Positions 8,936 through 18,139 of a DNA stretch of 64,000 nt are shown piece after piece (position 1 is the first letter of the stretch; each line of letters starts with the position of its first letter). Origin of the DNA: Blastococcus sp. DSM 46786 (GTDB taxonomy: Bacteria; Actinomycetota; Actinomycetes; Mycobacteriales; Geodermatophilaceae); assembly GCF_900109665.1 (NCBI RefSeq), contig NZ_FOAO01000020.1, forward strand, positions 35,705 to 99,704, written 5' to 3'. Position numbers and translations under genes: made by a program. The notes under the pieces are model-generated. The model was given only the letters and a program-made list of their open reading frames with translations, searched no databases and was not told the DNA's origin.

Positions 8936-10588
8936 GTGCCCGAGCAGCCGGAACTGACGATCCAGGGCTGGGGCCCGCGCCCCGCCACCCCGGGGGACGA
9001 GAGCCCCGACGGCGTCCTGACCAAGGCCGCGCGCCGCTACCTGACCCGCGAGCTGGGCTGGGAACCGCGGGCCACGCCCCCCGCGGCGGTGGAGGAGATC
9101 CGGCTCGCCCCGTGCCGGCTGCCAGAGGAGGACCGCGCCGCGCTGGCCGGCCTGCTCGGCGAGGACCACGTGCGCACCGACCGCGACGCGCGGCTGCGGC
9201 GGGCCGGGGGCAAGAGCTACCTGGACCTGCTGCGCCGGCGGGAGGGCGACGCCTCCGACGCCCCCGACGCCGTCGCGCTGCCCGGCACCACCGAGGAGAC
9301 GGCCGCGCTGCTGGCGCTGTGCGGCGAGCGCGGCATCGTCGTCGTCCCGTTCGGCGGGGGGACCAGCGTCGTCGGCGGGCTGGCCGGCGTCGACCCCGAC
9401 GACCGGCCCGTGCTGGCGGTCGACCTGTCCCGCATGGCGTCGGTGCAGGCGCTGGACGTGCCCTCGTCGCTGGTCACCGTCGGGCCGGGCATGCGCGGGC
9501 CGGCGCTCGAGCAGGCGCTCGCCCGCGAGGGGCTGACCCTCGGCCACCTGCCGCAGAGCTGGGAGTTCGCCACCCTCGGCGGGTACGCGGCGACCCGCTC
9601 GGCGGGCCAGTCGTCCACCGGCGTCGGCCGGTTCGACGAGCTGGTCGCCGGCCTCACCCTGGCCACGCCGTCCGGGGTGCTGGAGCTCGGCCACCCGCCG
9701 GCGTCGGCCGCCGGGCCCGACCTGCTCGGCCTGGCGCTGGGCTCGGAGGGGACGCTCGGCGTCATCACCGGGCTGACGCTCCGGGTGCGCCCCAAGCCCA
9801 CGGCCAGCTCCTACGAGGGCTGGTCGTTCCGCACGTGGGCGGCCGGGCTCGCCGCGCTCCAGCAGCTCGCCCGGCACGACCTGCTGCCCGACGTCGTCCG
9901 GCTCTCCGACACCGACGAGACGCGGGCGAACCTGCTCATGGCGGCCGGGGCCGGCGCCAGGGCGCTGCGCGGCAGCCTGCGGGCACGGGGGCGCGGCGAG
10001 GGCTGCCTGCTCGTCGTCGGCTGGGAGGGGGTGCCCGACCTGGTGCGCGCCCGTGTGCGCGCCGCGTCGTCGCTGCTGCGCGACGGCGGCGCCGTCCGGC
10101 TGGGCCGCCGGGTGGGCGACTCCTGGCGCCGGCACCGGTTCGAGGCGCCCTACCTACGCGACCGGCTCCTGGACGGCGGCCTGCTGGTCGAGACCCTGGA
10201 GACCGCGGCCACCTGGACGGCGCTGCCGGCCGTGTACGACGCCACGCGCCGGGCGCTGCAGGAGTCGCTGGCCCGCGGCGGGCACCGGCCGCTGGTGATG
10301 GCCCACGTCTCGCACGGGTACGCCACCGGCGCCTCGCTCTACTTCACCGTGATCGCCGACCGCGACGACGCGCTGCCCATCCAGCAGTGGCTCTCCGCGA
10401 AGCGGGCCGCCACCGATGCGCTGCTGGCCGCGGGCGGGACGCTCACCCACCACCACGCCGTCGGGGCCGACCACCGGCCGTGGCTCGAGCGCGAGGTGGG
10501 GCCGCTCGGCGTCGAGGTGCTGCGGGCGGTCAAGCAGCGGCTGGACCCCCACGGCGTCTGCAACCCCGGCGTCCTGCTCCCCGACTGA
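8936..10588 (+). CDS. FAD-binding oxidoreductase, alkyldihydroxyacetonephosphate synthase-like
   Basis: 550 residues. A VAO/PCMH-type FAD domain is visible: PFGGGTSVVGG pyrophosphate loop (about 140), then GHLPQSWEFATLGGYAATRS and LGSEGTLGVITGLTLRVRP, and at the C-terminus a conserved THHHAVGADHRPWLEREVG block with the His-rich active-site motif of AGPS enzymes, ending LDPHGVCNPGVLLPD. Eukaryotic AGPS swaps the acyl chain of acyl-DHAP for a fatty alcohol to make ether lipid; bacterial relatives are mostly uncharacterised and may be hydroxyacid oxidases. The GTG at 8936 gives a mature start PEQPELTIQGWGPRP; CAGACT sits 6 bp upstream. Confidence 0.87.
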   Translation: MPEQPELTIQGWGPRPATPGDESPDGVLTKAARRYLTRELGWEPRATPPAAVEEIRLAPCRLPEEDRAALAGLLGEDHVRTDRDARLRRAGGKSYLDLLRRREGDASDAPDAVALPGTTEETAALLALCGERGIVVVPFGGGTSVVGGLAGVDPDDRPVLAVDLSRMASVQALDVPSSLVTVGPGMRGPALEQALAREGLTLGHLPQSWEFATLGGYAATRSAGQSSTGVGRFDELVAGLTLATPSGVLELGHPPASAAGPDLLGLALGSEGTLGVITGLTLRVRPKPTASSYEGWSFRTWAAGLAALQQLARHDLLPDVVRLSDTDETRANLLMAAGAGARALRGSLRARGRGEGCLLVVGWEGVPDLVRARVRAASSLLRDGGAVRLGRRVGDSWRRHRFEAPYLRDRLLDGGLLVETLETAATWTALPAVYDATRRALQESLARGGHRPLVMAHVSHGYATGASLYFTVIADRDDALPIQQWLSAKRAATDALLAAGGTLTHHHAVGADHRPWLEREVGPLGVEVLRAVKQRLDPHGVCNPGVLLPD

Positions 10589-10665
10589 CGGCGGTGTTGA
10601 TCAGGCCGGCGGCGCCGGGGGCCGGGGTCAGGGGCCCGCGACGCCGGCGGCGAGCCCGGGCGGGC

Positions 10666-12114
10666 TCAGATGGCGTGGCCGAACGAGAAGACGCGCTCCG
10701 GGTCGACCGCCGCCTTCACGTCGGCCAGCCGCTGGTGGACGCCCGGCGGGTAGGCCGCGGCGACCTCCCCGGGCCCCGACACGTCACCCAGGAAGTTGAC
10801 CACCGTCTCCGGTGACCTCCAGGGTCCGAGCGCGGCGAGCACGCCCCGCACCGCGGCCGGCACCACGTGGGCCAGCTCCGGGATGCCCGGCCCGATGGCG
10901 TACACCGCGTAGGCACCGCTGCGCCCGGCGACGGCGTTGGGCACCGGCGCCGGGCGGGCCAGCGCTCCACCCATCAGCCGCACCTCGAGCATGGCCAGCG
11001 GGATGTCGAGCTGCGGGCCCGCGGCGCCCAGCAGCGCGTCCACGGTCTCCTCGGTCAGGTCGGCGAGCAGCATGCCCTTCTCCCACGCCGGCATCGGGTC
11101 GACCGGGTCCATGTGGATGGCGTCGGTCTCGTCGGTGCGGATCGGCCCGATGAAGCTCAGCAGGGCCCGCCCGGCCGCGCGCATCGGGGCGACCAGCCGC
11201 TCGCCCTCGTCGAAGTCCGTGCCGCAGTAGGCGTAGCGCAGGTGGACGGCGGTCTGCCCGCGCAGCGGCGGCGGCACGAACTCGGCATCGGGCATCCGGA
11301 GGATCGCCACCGAGGTGCTGACCTCCTCCGGCAGGGCGGGCGCCCACCGCCGGAAGGCGTGCAGCACCGCCGCCATGTCCTCGCCGGCGAAGAAGATGCC
11401 GCCGGCGTAGAGGCCGGTCAGCGGCACCAGCTCCAGCTCCAGGGCGGTGACGACGCCGAAGTTCCCCTTGCCGCCCCGGACCGCCCAGAACAGCTCGGGC
11501 TCGGAGTCGGCGGACAGCGTGCGCTGCCGGCCGTCGGCGGTGACGATCTCGACCGCGCGGACGTGGTCGGCGGCGAAGCCGTGCTTGCGGCCGAGCGAGC
11601 CCAGCCCGCCGCCGAGCGTGTACCCCACGACCCCGACGTCGGACGACGAGCCGCACAGCCCCGCCAGGCCGAACTCGGCCGCGGACTCCACCAGCCGCTT
11701 CCACTTCACCCCGGCCTCGACGCGGACGGTGCGCCGCTCGGGGTCGATGAACAGGCCCTGCATCCGGCGGGTGGTGATCATCATCGAGCCGGCGGCGTTG
11801 CGCACCGGGCCGTGGCCGGTGGCCTGGACGGCGACGCGCAGGCCGCGGGCGACGGCCCAGGAGACGGCGGCGGCGACGTCCGCGGCGCACGTGGCGCCGA
11901 CCGCGATCGCCGGGGTGTGCTGCACCGCGACGTTCCAGGTGGCCACCTCCGCGGCCAGCCCGTCGTCGCCGGCGGCGTAGACGGGGCCGTGGACCAGGCC
12001 GCGGAGCTCGTCGACGTCGGCCGCCGGGAAGGGCGGGACGAGGCTGTCGATGGCGTCGGCGTCCAGGAGGGCGACGGATTGCTCGGGCTCGCGGGGGAGC
12101 TCGGTGAGGGACAT
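10666..12114 (-). CDS. FAD-binding oxidoreductase, berberine-bridge-enzyme type
   Basis: 482 residues. PCMH FAD domain with VAVQATGHGPVRNAAGS (the Gly-His where family members attach FAD to histidine), ERRTVRVEAGVKWKRL, and VGVVGYTLGGGLGSLGRKHG. The C-terminus matches a BBE domain. The Cys in LCGSSSDVG is offset from the position of the second covalent link in glucooligosaccharide-oxidase-like proteins, so a single His-FAD bond is more likely. These enzymes oxidise sugars, alcohols or natural-product intermediates with oxygen. It is divergent from a SARP regulator with possible operator repeats between them, so it is a candidate target. Confidence 0.88.
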   Translation of the reverse strand: MSLTELPREPEQSVALLDADAIDSLVPPFPAADVDELRGLVHGPVYAAGDDGLAAEVATWNVAVQHTPAIAVGATCAADVAAAVSWAVARGLRVAVQATGHGPVRNAAGSMMITTRRMQGLFIDPERRTVRVEAGVKWKRLVESAAEFGLAGLCGSSSDVGVVGYTLGGGLGSLGRKHGFAADHVRAVEIVTADGRQRTLSADSEPELFWAVRGGKGNFGVVTALELELVPLTGLYAGGIFFAGEDMAAVLHAFRRWAPALPEEVSTSVAILRMPDAEFVPPPLRGQTAVHLRYAYCGTDFDEGERLVAPMRAAGRALLSFIGPIRTDETDAIHMDPVDPMPAWEKGMLLADLTEETVDALLGAAGPQLDIPLAMLEVRLMGGALARPAPVPNAVAGRSGAYAVYAIGPGIPELAHVVPAAVRGVLAALGPWRSPETVVNFLGDVSGPGEVAAAYPPGVHQRLADVKAAVDPERVFSFGHAI

Positions 12115-12465
12115 GCGGATTCCTCTTCGCTGCCGCGGCGGTCACCGCGGGTGGGGCACCGCGGGCGGGCCGCGGCTTCTCGGGACGGGAGAAGCCTGCG
12201 GGGCTCCCCTTGCCGGGCACTTGGAGCCGACTTGGACGCCGACTTGCAGGGAGACCCGGCGCTTCCCCGCCTCTGGCCGGGGTGCGGCCGGTCGACCGTC
12301 CGTGCAGCCGCGCCGTGACCCGGCTGGACGTCCGGCGGCCCGGCTCCACTTCCGGCCGGGACGGCCGGCAGGCCCGCCCCGGCCTCCCGCCCCGGGCAGG
12401 AGGCCGTGCGCCCACCGCGCAGGAAAGGGTCCCGCCGGGGACGGCGCGCTGGGAGCATCCGCGGC
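12115..12465. other. 351-bp divergent intergenic region
   Basis: No gene is supported here. Contents are a hairpin GGCTTCTC (12174-12181) / GAGAAGCC (12189-12196), the direct repeats described separately at 12208-12248, and GC-rich sequence without a recognisable -35/-10 pair. It must hold the promoters of both divergent genes. Confidence 0.55.
12208..12248. promoter_or_regulatory. Direct heptamer repeats in helical phase, possible SARP operator
   Basis: ACTTGGA occurs at 12219 and 12230, ACTTGCA at 12242 and a weaker CCTTGCC at 12208, giving spacings of 11, 11 and 12 bp. SARP regulators bind direct heptamer repeats spaced by one or two helical turns. The repeats lie between the SARP gene and its divergent neighbour, about 95-135 bp upstream of the flavoprotein start. 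The repeats are seen; binding is inferred. Confidence 0.5.
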
Positions 12466-15400
12466 GTGCGCTTCCGAGTCCTCGGACCGCTCGAGGTCAC
12501 CGGTCCCGACGGCCGTCCCGTCGACGTGGGCGGCGCCAAGCCCCGGGCGCTGCTGACCCTGCTCCTGGCCGACGCCGACCGGGTCGTCGGCATCGACCGG
12601 ATCGTGAGCACGCTCTGGGGCGACGAGCCGCCCCCGACGGTCACCGGCACCCTGCAGGCCTACGTCTCCCACCTGCGGCGGGTGCTGGAGCCCGACCGGG
12701 GCCCGCGCGAGGCGCCGACCGTGCTGATCACCCGCCCACCGGGCTACCTGCTGCGCGCCGGCGCCGACGACCTGGACGTGCTCCGCTTCACCCGGCTGAT
12801 CGAGGCCGGTGACCGCGCGGTGGCCGATGGCGCGCCCGCGCGCGGGGTGGCCCTGCTGGACGAGGCGCTGGGCCTCTGGCGCGGGGAGCCGCTGGCCGAG
12901 TTGGGCGACCTGCCGGCGGCCGCGAGCGACCGGCTGCGGCTCACCGAGCTGCACGTGCGCGCCCGCGAACGGCGCTGCGACGCGCTGCTGGCCGTCGGCC
13001 GTCCCGAGGCCGCCGTCCCCGACCTGCAGCACCTGGTGGCCGAGCACCCCCTGCGCGAGCGGTTGTGGGCCCGCCTGGTCACCGCCCTGTACGCCGCCGA
13101 CCGGCAGGCCGAGGCGCTCGACGCCTGCCGCCGGTGCGCCGAGCTGCTGCGCGACGAACTCGGCATCGACCCCGGGCCGGAGCTGCGCGACCTGGAGCAG
13201 GCGGTGCTGCGGCAGGACCCGCGGCTGCTGCAGCGGCTCCCCCGGCCGGTGCTGCCGCCCGCCCCCGCCCCCACGCCGAGCACCTCGGTCGACGCGCTGG
13301 TCGGCCGGCGGGCGGAGCTCGACCAGGTGCGCGCGGTCGCCGAGCAGGTGGCCGGCGGGCGGTCCGCCGTCGTCGTGCTCGAGGGCGAGGCCGGCATCGG
13401 GAAGACCCGGCTGGCCGGGGCGATCGCCGACGGCGCCCGGCTGCTGGGCTGGCCGGTCGCGTGGAGCCGGTGCGCCGACGACACGGGTGCGCCGGCACTG
13501 TGGCCGTGGACGCAGGTGCTCGAGCAGCTCGGCCAACCCCAGCTGGTCCCCGACGCGGCCGCACCCGGGGACGACGCCGACGCCGCCCGGTTCCGCCTGT
13601 TCCAGGACCTGCGCAGCCGGCTCACGGCGGCGGCGTCCCGCCCGGTGCTCGTCGTCCTCGAGGACCTGCAGGGCGCCGACACCACATCGGTGCAGCTGCT
13701 CGGGCTGCTCGTCCGCCACCTCCCCCGGGCGCCGGTGCTGCTCGTGGTCACCGCGCGGAGCGTCGGCGAGCGACTGCCCGAGGCCGTCGCGGACTGCCTG
13801 GCCCGGCTGGCCCGCGAGCCCGCCGTCACCTGCCTGCGGCTGCGCGGTCTGGACGCCGACGACGTCGCCGCGCTCCTGACCGCCCAGCTGGGCTCCCCCG
13901 GCGACCGGGCGCTGGCCACCGCCGTGCACGACCGCACCGGCGGCAACCCGTTCTTCGTCGTCGAGCTGTCGCGCTGGATGGTCGGCGCCCACGACCTCCA
14001 CCTGGACGCCGTCCCGGTGCCACCGTCGGTCGGGGAGGTGCTGCGCACCCGGCTGGCCCGGCTGCCCGCGGGCGCCCGCGAGGTGCTGGAGGTGGCCGCC
14101 GTCGCCGGCCGCGAGGTGTCCCTGGGCCTGCTGGAGGCGGCCGGCACCTCCGTCGACGACGCGCTCATGGCGATGGACTCCGCCCTCGCCGTCGGCCTGG
14201 TGGTCGAGGGCGGGCGGCCGTGGAGCTGGCGGTTCGCCCACGCGCTGGTGCAGGAGGTGCTGGCCGGCGACCTGCCCGCGGTTCGGCGGGCGCGGCTGCA
14301 CGCCCGCGTCGGCGAGGCGCTGGAGCGGCGGATCGCGACGTCGAGCGACGACGGGCTCGTGGAGCGGCTCACCCACCACTTCGTCGAGGCGCTCCCGGTG
14401 GTGGGGCCCGGCCCGGCGCTGCTCTACCTGGGCGCGGCCGCCGGTGCCGCGCGGGCCCGGCTGGCCCACGGCGAGGCCGCCGCGCACGGCCGGCGGGCCC
14501 TGCAACTGCTCGACCCGGAGGCGCCGGACGCCGCCCGCACCCGGCACGACCTGCTCACCGCGCTGGGCGGCGACCTGCTGCGCAGCGGCCAGCTCACCGA
14601 GGCGCGCGAGGTGGTGGCCGAGGCGATCTGCCTGGCCCGCCAGCTCGACGACCGGGAGTGCCTGGCCGAGTCCGCGGCGGTCTGGGGCAGCGTCACGCTG
14701 TGGAACTGGCGGCCGCACGGGGTGGTCGACGAGGACATGGTCGCCGTCCTGGAGGACCTGCTCGCCGAGCGCACCGACGGCGACGACCCGACCACCGCCC
14801 GGCTGCTGGGCACCCTGGGTGTCGAGCTCGCGTTCGGCCCGGACGACCGCGGGGTGCGGGCGGCCCAGCGGGCGGTCGCGATGGCCCGCCGGATCGGCGA
14901 CCCCGAGCTGCTGGGGCGGACGCTGAACAACTTCAGCTTGGCGGTGTGGGGGCGGCCCGGGGCGGCCGAGCTGCGCCTCGCCGCGGCCGACGAGTCCCTC
15001 GAGCTCGCCGGGCGGGGGTTGCCGCGGCGCACCGAGTTCCTGGCGCACCTGCACCGGGCGGCGATCCGGCTGCACCTCGGCGACCTGGCCGGCTTCGAGG
15101 CCGACCACGACCAGGCCCGGCGGCTGGCGGTGTCGCTGAGCGGCCCCGAGGTGCGCCCGCACGTGCTGTGGCAGGCCGGCGGGCTGGCCTGGCTGCGCGG
15201 CGACGCCGACCGGGCGGAGGAGCTGACCACCGAGGCCTACGAGGTGTTCCGGCGGGTCACCCCGCACGCGCGGCACGCCTACGCGGCGCACCAGTTCACG
15301 CTGCGGCGGGCGGACCACCGCGAGGCCGCCACGCTTCCGCTGCTGGTCGAGACCGGGGACGAGGGCAACCCGCTGCTGCAGGAGATGGCGGTGCTGGCCG

Positions 15401-15786
15401 CGGCCGAGTCGGGCGACCTGGCCGAGGCGCGCCGGCTGCGCGCTCGCTGGGGCCGCACGCTGGTCCGGGACTGGGCCAGCGACGTCGCCCTCTACCTGCA
15501 GGCGGAGAGCTCGCTGTGGCTGGGCGACGAACCCGACTGGGCGGCGGCGCTGGCGTCGCTGCTCCCCTACCGCGGCCGGCAGGCGGTGCTCGGGACGCCG
15601 TCGCTCACCCTCGGCGCCTACGACGAGCTGCTGGGCCGGATCGCCGAGCGGCTCGGTGACCCGGCCGGGGCGCGGCGGTGGTGGACGGCGGCGCGGGAGC
15701 AGGGCGGGCTCGTCGGTTCACCGCACCAGGTCGCGTTGGCCGAGACGCACCTGCGCCGGGTCGCGACCGAGCCGAGCCCCGCCTGA
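12466..15786 (+). CDS. SARP/AfsR-type regulator: winged helix, BTAD, ATPase, TPR-like C-terminus
   Basis: 1106 residues from GTG 12466 (VRFRVLGPLEVTGPDGRPVD, the normal SARP start). Residues 1-90: OmpR-like DNA-binding domain; 95-245: bacterial transcriptional activation (BTAD) domain with ALDACRRCAELLRDELGIDP; about 280-560: AAA-type ATPase with Walker A GEAGIGKTRL (307-316) and Walker B VLVVLEDLQGAD; 600-1106: helical repeat region typical of TPR/LuxR-ATPase regulators. This is the large AfsR-like class that activates secondary metabolism or stress genes in actinomycetes; ATP binding usually promotes activity. No biosynthetic cluster lies beside it, so its targets are unknown; the divergent flavoprotein gene is the nearest candidate. 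Confidence 0.9.
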   Translation: MRFRVLGPLEVTGPDGRPVDVGGAKPRALLTLLLADADRVVGIDRIVSTLWGDEPPPTVTGTLQAYVSHLRRVLEPDRGPREAPTVLITRPPGYLLRAGADDLDVLRFTRLIEAGDRAVADGAPARGVALLDEALGLWRGEPLAELGDLPAAASDRLRLTELHVRARERRCDALLAVGRPEAAVPDLQHLVAEHPLRERLWARLVTALYAADRQAEALDACRRCAELLRDELGIDPGPELRDLEQAVLRQDPRLLQRLPRPVLPPAPAPTPSTSVDALVGRRAELDQVRAVAEQVAGGRSAVVVLEGEAGIGKTRLAGAIADGARLLGWPVAWSRCADDTGAPALWPWTQVLEQLGQPQLVPDAAAPGDDADAARFRLFQDLRSRLTAAASRPVLVVLEDLQGADTTSVQLLGLLVRHLPRAPVLLVVTARSVGERLPEAVADCLARLAREPAVTCLRLRGLDADDVAALLTAQLGSPGDRALATAVHDRTGGNPFFVVELSRWMVGAHDLHLDAVPVPPSVGEVLRTRLARLPAGAREVLEVAAVAGREVSLGLLEAAGTSVDDALMAMDSALAVGLVVEGGRPWSWRFAHALVQEVLAGDLPAVRRARLHARVGEALERRIATSSDDGLVERLTHHFVEALPVVGPGPALLYLGAAAGAARARLAHGEAAAHGRRALQLLDPEAPDAARTRHDLLTALGGDLLRSGQLTEAREVVAEAICLARQLDDRECLAESAAVWGSVTLWNWRPHGVVDEDMVAVLEDLLAERTDGDDPTTARLLGTLGVELAFGPDDRGVRAAQRAVAMARRIGDPELLGRTLNNFSLAVWGRPGAAELRLAAADESLELAGRGLPRRTEFLAHLHRAAIRLHLGDLAGFEADHDQARRLAVSLSGPEVRPHVLWQAGGLAWLRGDADRAEELTTEAYEVFRRVTPHARHAYAAHQFTLRRADHREAATLPLLVETGDEGNPLLQEMAVLAAAESGDLAEARRLRARWGRTLVRDWASDVALYLQAESSLWLGDEPDWAAALASLLPYRGRQAVLGTPSLTLGAYDELLGRIAERLGDPAGARRWWTAAREQGGLVGSPHQVALAETHLRRVATEPSPA

Positions 15787-15800
15787 CCCCGGGCACCGCC

Positions 15801-15900
15801 CTGGCTCACCGTGCGGGGTCCTGGCTCACCGTTCCGGGTCCTGGCTCAGCGTCGACGGTGAGCCAGGACCCCCGATGTTCAGGTCACCTGATCAACAGCG
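15801..15900. repeat. Intergenic double-hairpin element, copy 1
   Basis: CTGGCTCA(C/G)CG recurs at 15801, 15821 and 15841, exactly 20 bp apart. The third copy forms a 13-bp perfect stem, GGGTCCTGGCTCA (15836-15848) with TGAGCCAGGACCC (15859-15871), loop of 10 bases. It is followed by CGATGTTCAGGTCACCTGATCAA, which corresponds to the second, CGATGATCAG-type palindrome of the copies at 23813 and 47221 but is degenerate. It lies between two convergent genes, so it may double as a terminator. Confidence 0.65.
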
Positions 15901-15906
15901 GCGTCG

Positions 15907-16674
15907 TCAGGAGGTGGTGGCGATCCCGCCGTCGACGGGGATGACGGCGCCGGTGACGTAGGCGCCCGCCCGCGAGGCGAGGTAGACGACGACGCCGGCC
16001 ATGTCGTCGGGGCGGCCGATGCGGCCCAGCGGCGACTTCGCGGCGATCTCGGCCCCGAAGGCGTCGAGCGTGGCGGCCATCATCTTCGACTCGAAGGGCC
16101 CGGGGGCGACGGCGTTGACGGTGATGCCCCTGGGCCCGAGCTCCCTGGCCAGCACGCGGGTGAGCTGGTGCAGCCCGGCCTTGCTGGCCGCGTAGGAGTA
16201 GGTCGGCATCGGGTTGACGTGCAGGCCGTCGATGCTGCCGACGTTGACGATGCGCGCCGGGTCGCCCTCCGACGCCGCGGCCTCCAGCTTCGGCAGGAAC
16301 GCCCGGGTGAGGAAGAACGGCGACTTCAGGTTGAGGTCGAGCAGCTTGTCCCAGGCCGACTCGGGGAAGGTCTCCAGCGGCTCGCCCCAGGTGGCGCCGG
16401 CATTGTTCACCAGCACGTGCACCCGCTCCTCGTGCCGGCCCACCTCCTCGGCGAGACGCGTGCACTCGGCCTCGGTGGAGAGGTCGGCCGGGATCGAGAC
16501 GACGGTGCCGAACTCGGCGAGCTCCGCGGCGGCGGCCTCCCCGGCCTCGGCCTTGCGGGAGCTGATGTAGACCTTCGCCCCCGCCTGCAGCAGGCCGCGG
16601 GCCATCATCAGGCCGATGCCGCGGGTGCCCCCGGTGACCACGGCCACCTTGCCGGTCAGGTCGAACAGGTCCAC
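15907..16674 (-). CDS. Short-chain dehydrogenase/reductase
   Basis: 255 residues. Classical SDR: cofactor loop TGGTRGIG (14-21), NNAG, catalytic Ser in VGSIDG, and the YSYAASKAG active-site motif (Tyr-x3-Lys), then PGPFESKMM and the C-terminal [11 protein letters not shown]. The basic residue after the second beta strand (SSRKAEAGE) suggests NADP(H). Similar proteins are annotated as 3-ketoacyl-ACP reductase or gluconate dehydrogenase; the substrate cannot be decided. GGAGG sits about 6 bp before the GTG start. Confidence 0.92.
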   Translation of the reverse strand: MDLFDLTGKVAVVTGGTRGIGLMMARGLLQAGAKVYISSRKAEAGEAAAAELAEFGTVVSIPADLSTEAECTRLAEEVGRHEERVHVLVNNAGATWGEPLETFPESAWDKLLDLNLKSPFFLTRAFLPKLEAAASEGDPARIVNVGSIDGLHVNPMPTYSYAASKAGLHQLTRVLARELGPRGITVNAVAPGPFESKMMAATLDAFGAEIAAKSPLGRIGRPDDMAGVVVYLASRAGAYVTGAVIPVDGGIATTS

Positions 16675-16793
16675 TGGTACCTCCGGTTCGGCGTCGCGGC
16701 GCCGTCGTCGGCACCGACCCCGGCACCCTAACGAGGTGGGCGGAGCAGCCGTCCACGACGCCGTCCCCGCCGGCCTGTGCCAGCCTGGCGGTC

Positions 16794-18020
16794 ATGATCG
16801 GATCCGCCGCGACCCCGGGGGCCACGAGCGAGGTCGGCCCGCTGCGCACGGTGATGCTGCACCGGCCCGGCCCCGAGCTGCGCCGGCTGACGCCGCGGAA
16901 CAACGACGAGCTGCTCTTCGACGGCGTCCCCTGGGTGGCGCGGGCGCAGGACGAGCACGACGCGTTCGCCCGGGCGCTCGCCGACCGCGGCGTCGAGGTG
17001 CTGCACGTCGCCACGCTGCTGGCCGAGGTACTCGCCGTCCCCGCCGCCCGCGACGAGCTGATCGGCGCCGCCGTCGACGACCCCCGGCTCGGCGCCACCC
17101 TGCAGCGCGACGCCACGCGGCACCTGGCCGCGCTCGCCCCCGAGGACCTGGCGACGGCGCTCATCGCGGGGCTGGCGCACGACGAGCTGCGCGGCTCGGG
17201 GCTCGCCTACCAGCTCATGGACCGCTCCGACTTCGTCGTCCCCCCGCTGCCCAACCTGCTGTTCACCCGCGACTCCTCGGTGTGGATCGGCGACGAGGTG
17301 GCGGTGACCTCCCTCGCCATGCCCGCGCGGCACCGGGAGAGCACGATCACCGCCGCCATCTACACCCACCACCCGCGGTTCGCCGGGGCCGAGCAGCTGT
17401 ACGGGCCCGAGCTGGAGCACCTGGAGGGCGGGGACGTGCTGCTGCTGGCGCAGGGCGTGGTGGCCGTCGGCGTCGGCGAGCGGACGACGCCCGGCGGCGC
17501 GGAGCGGCTGGCCCGCCGGCTGTTCGCCCGCGGCCTGGCGCACACCGCGCTCGTCGTCCCCATCGCGCAGGAGCGGGCGACGATGCACCTGGACACGATC
17601 GCCACGATGGTCGACGTCGACGCGATGGTCATGTACCCGGCGGTCGCCGACTCGCTGGCCGCCTGGACGGTGCGCGCGCCCGAGGGCTCCTCCCCCGAGG
17701 ACGCCGGCACCACCGACCTCGCCGTCACCGGGCCCGAGCCGTTCGTCCGCGCGGCCGCGAGCGCGATGGGCATCGACAAGCTGCGGGTGATCGACACCGG
17801 GCTGGACCCGGTCACCGCCGAGCGCGAGCAGTGGGACGACGGCAACAACACCCTCGCCCTGGCCCCGCGGCTGACGGTCGCCTACGAGCGCAACACCGTC
17901 ACCAACGCCGCGCTCGAGGCAGCCGGCATCGAGGTGGTGCGGATCGCGGGCTCCGAGCTCGGCAGCGGCCGGGGCGGCCCGCGCTGCATGTCCTGCCCGG
18001 TCTCCCGCGCCCCTCTCTGA
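16794..18020 (+). CDS. arcA: Arginine deiminase
   Basis: 408 residues, the normal size. All catalytic residues are in place: Asp160 in FTRDSS, Glu211 in HLEGGD, His265 and Asp267 in MHLDT, and nucleophile Cys398 in GGPRCMSCP. It hydrolyses L-arginine to citrulline and ammonia, first step of the arginine deiminase pathway. The partners arcB (ornithine carbamoyltransferase), arcC (carbamate kinase) and an ArcD antiporter are not beside it; the next gene is an MFS transporter. A stand-alone arcA can serve acid resistance or arginine use. CAGCCT lies 7 bp before the ATG and no ribosome site is seen, similar to the leaderless genes noted elsewhere. Confidence 0.95.
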   Translation: MIGSAATPGATSEVGPLRTVMLHRPGPELRRLTPRNNDELLFDGVPWVARAQDEHDAFARALADRGVEVLHVATLLAEVLAVPAARDELIGAAVDDPRLGATLQRDATRHLAALAPEDLATALIAGLAHDELRGSGLAYQLMDRSDFVVPPLPNLLFTRDSSVWIGDEVAVTSLAMPARHRESTITAAIYTHHPRFAGAEQLYGPELEHLEGGDVLLLAQGVVAVGVGERTTPGGAERLARRLFARGLAHTALVVPIAQERATMHLDTIATMVDVDAMVMYPAVADSLAAWTVRAPEGSSPEDAGTTDLAVTGPEPFVRAAASAMGIDKLRVIDTGLDPVTAEREQWDDGNNTLALAPRLTVAYERNTVTNAALEAAGIEVVRIAGSELGSGRGGPRCMSCPVSRAPL

Positions 18021-18139
18021 GACTTCGCCGACGTCACGACCTGGGGACTTCTCCCGCGGGGGCTCCGACACGGCGGCGTCGATCACTACGCTGCCAACTC
18101 TCCGCGCCGGGCCCGGCGCCTCGGGAAAGGGACGGCGCG

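Noticed and set aside
12142..15318. A 1058-codon open frame on the minus strand opposite the SARP gene
   Set aside because: It is a shadow of the high-GC plus-strand gene: low-complexity, rich in Arg/Pro/Gln/His/Gly with no recognisable motif, while the plus strand shows clear SARP, BTAD and ATPase motifs.
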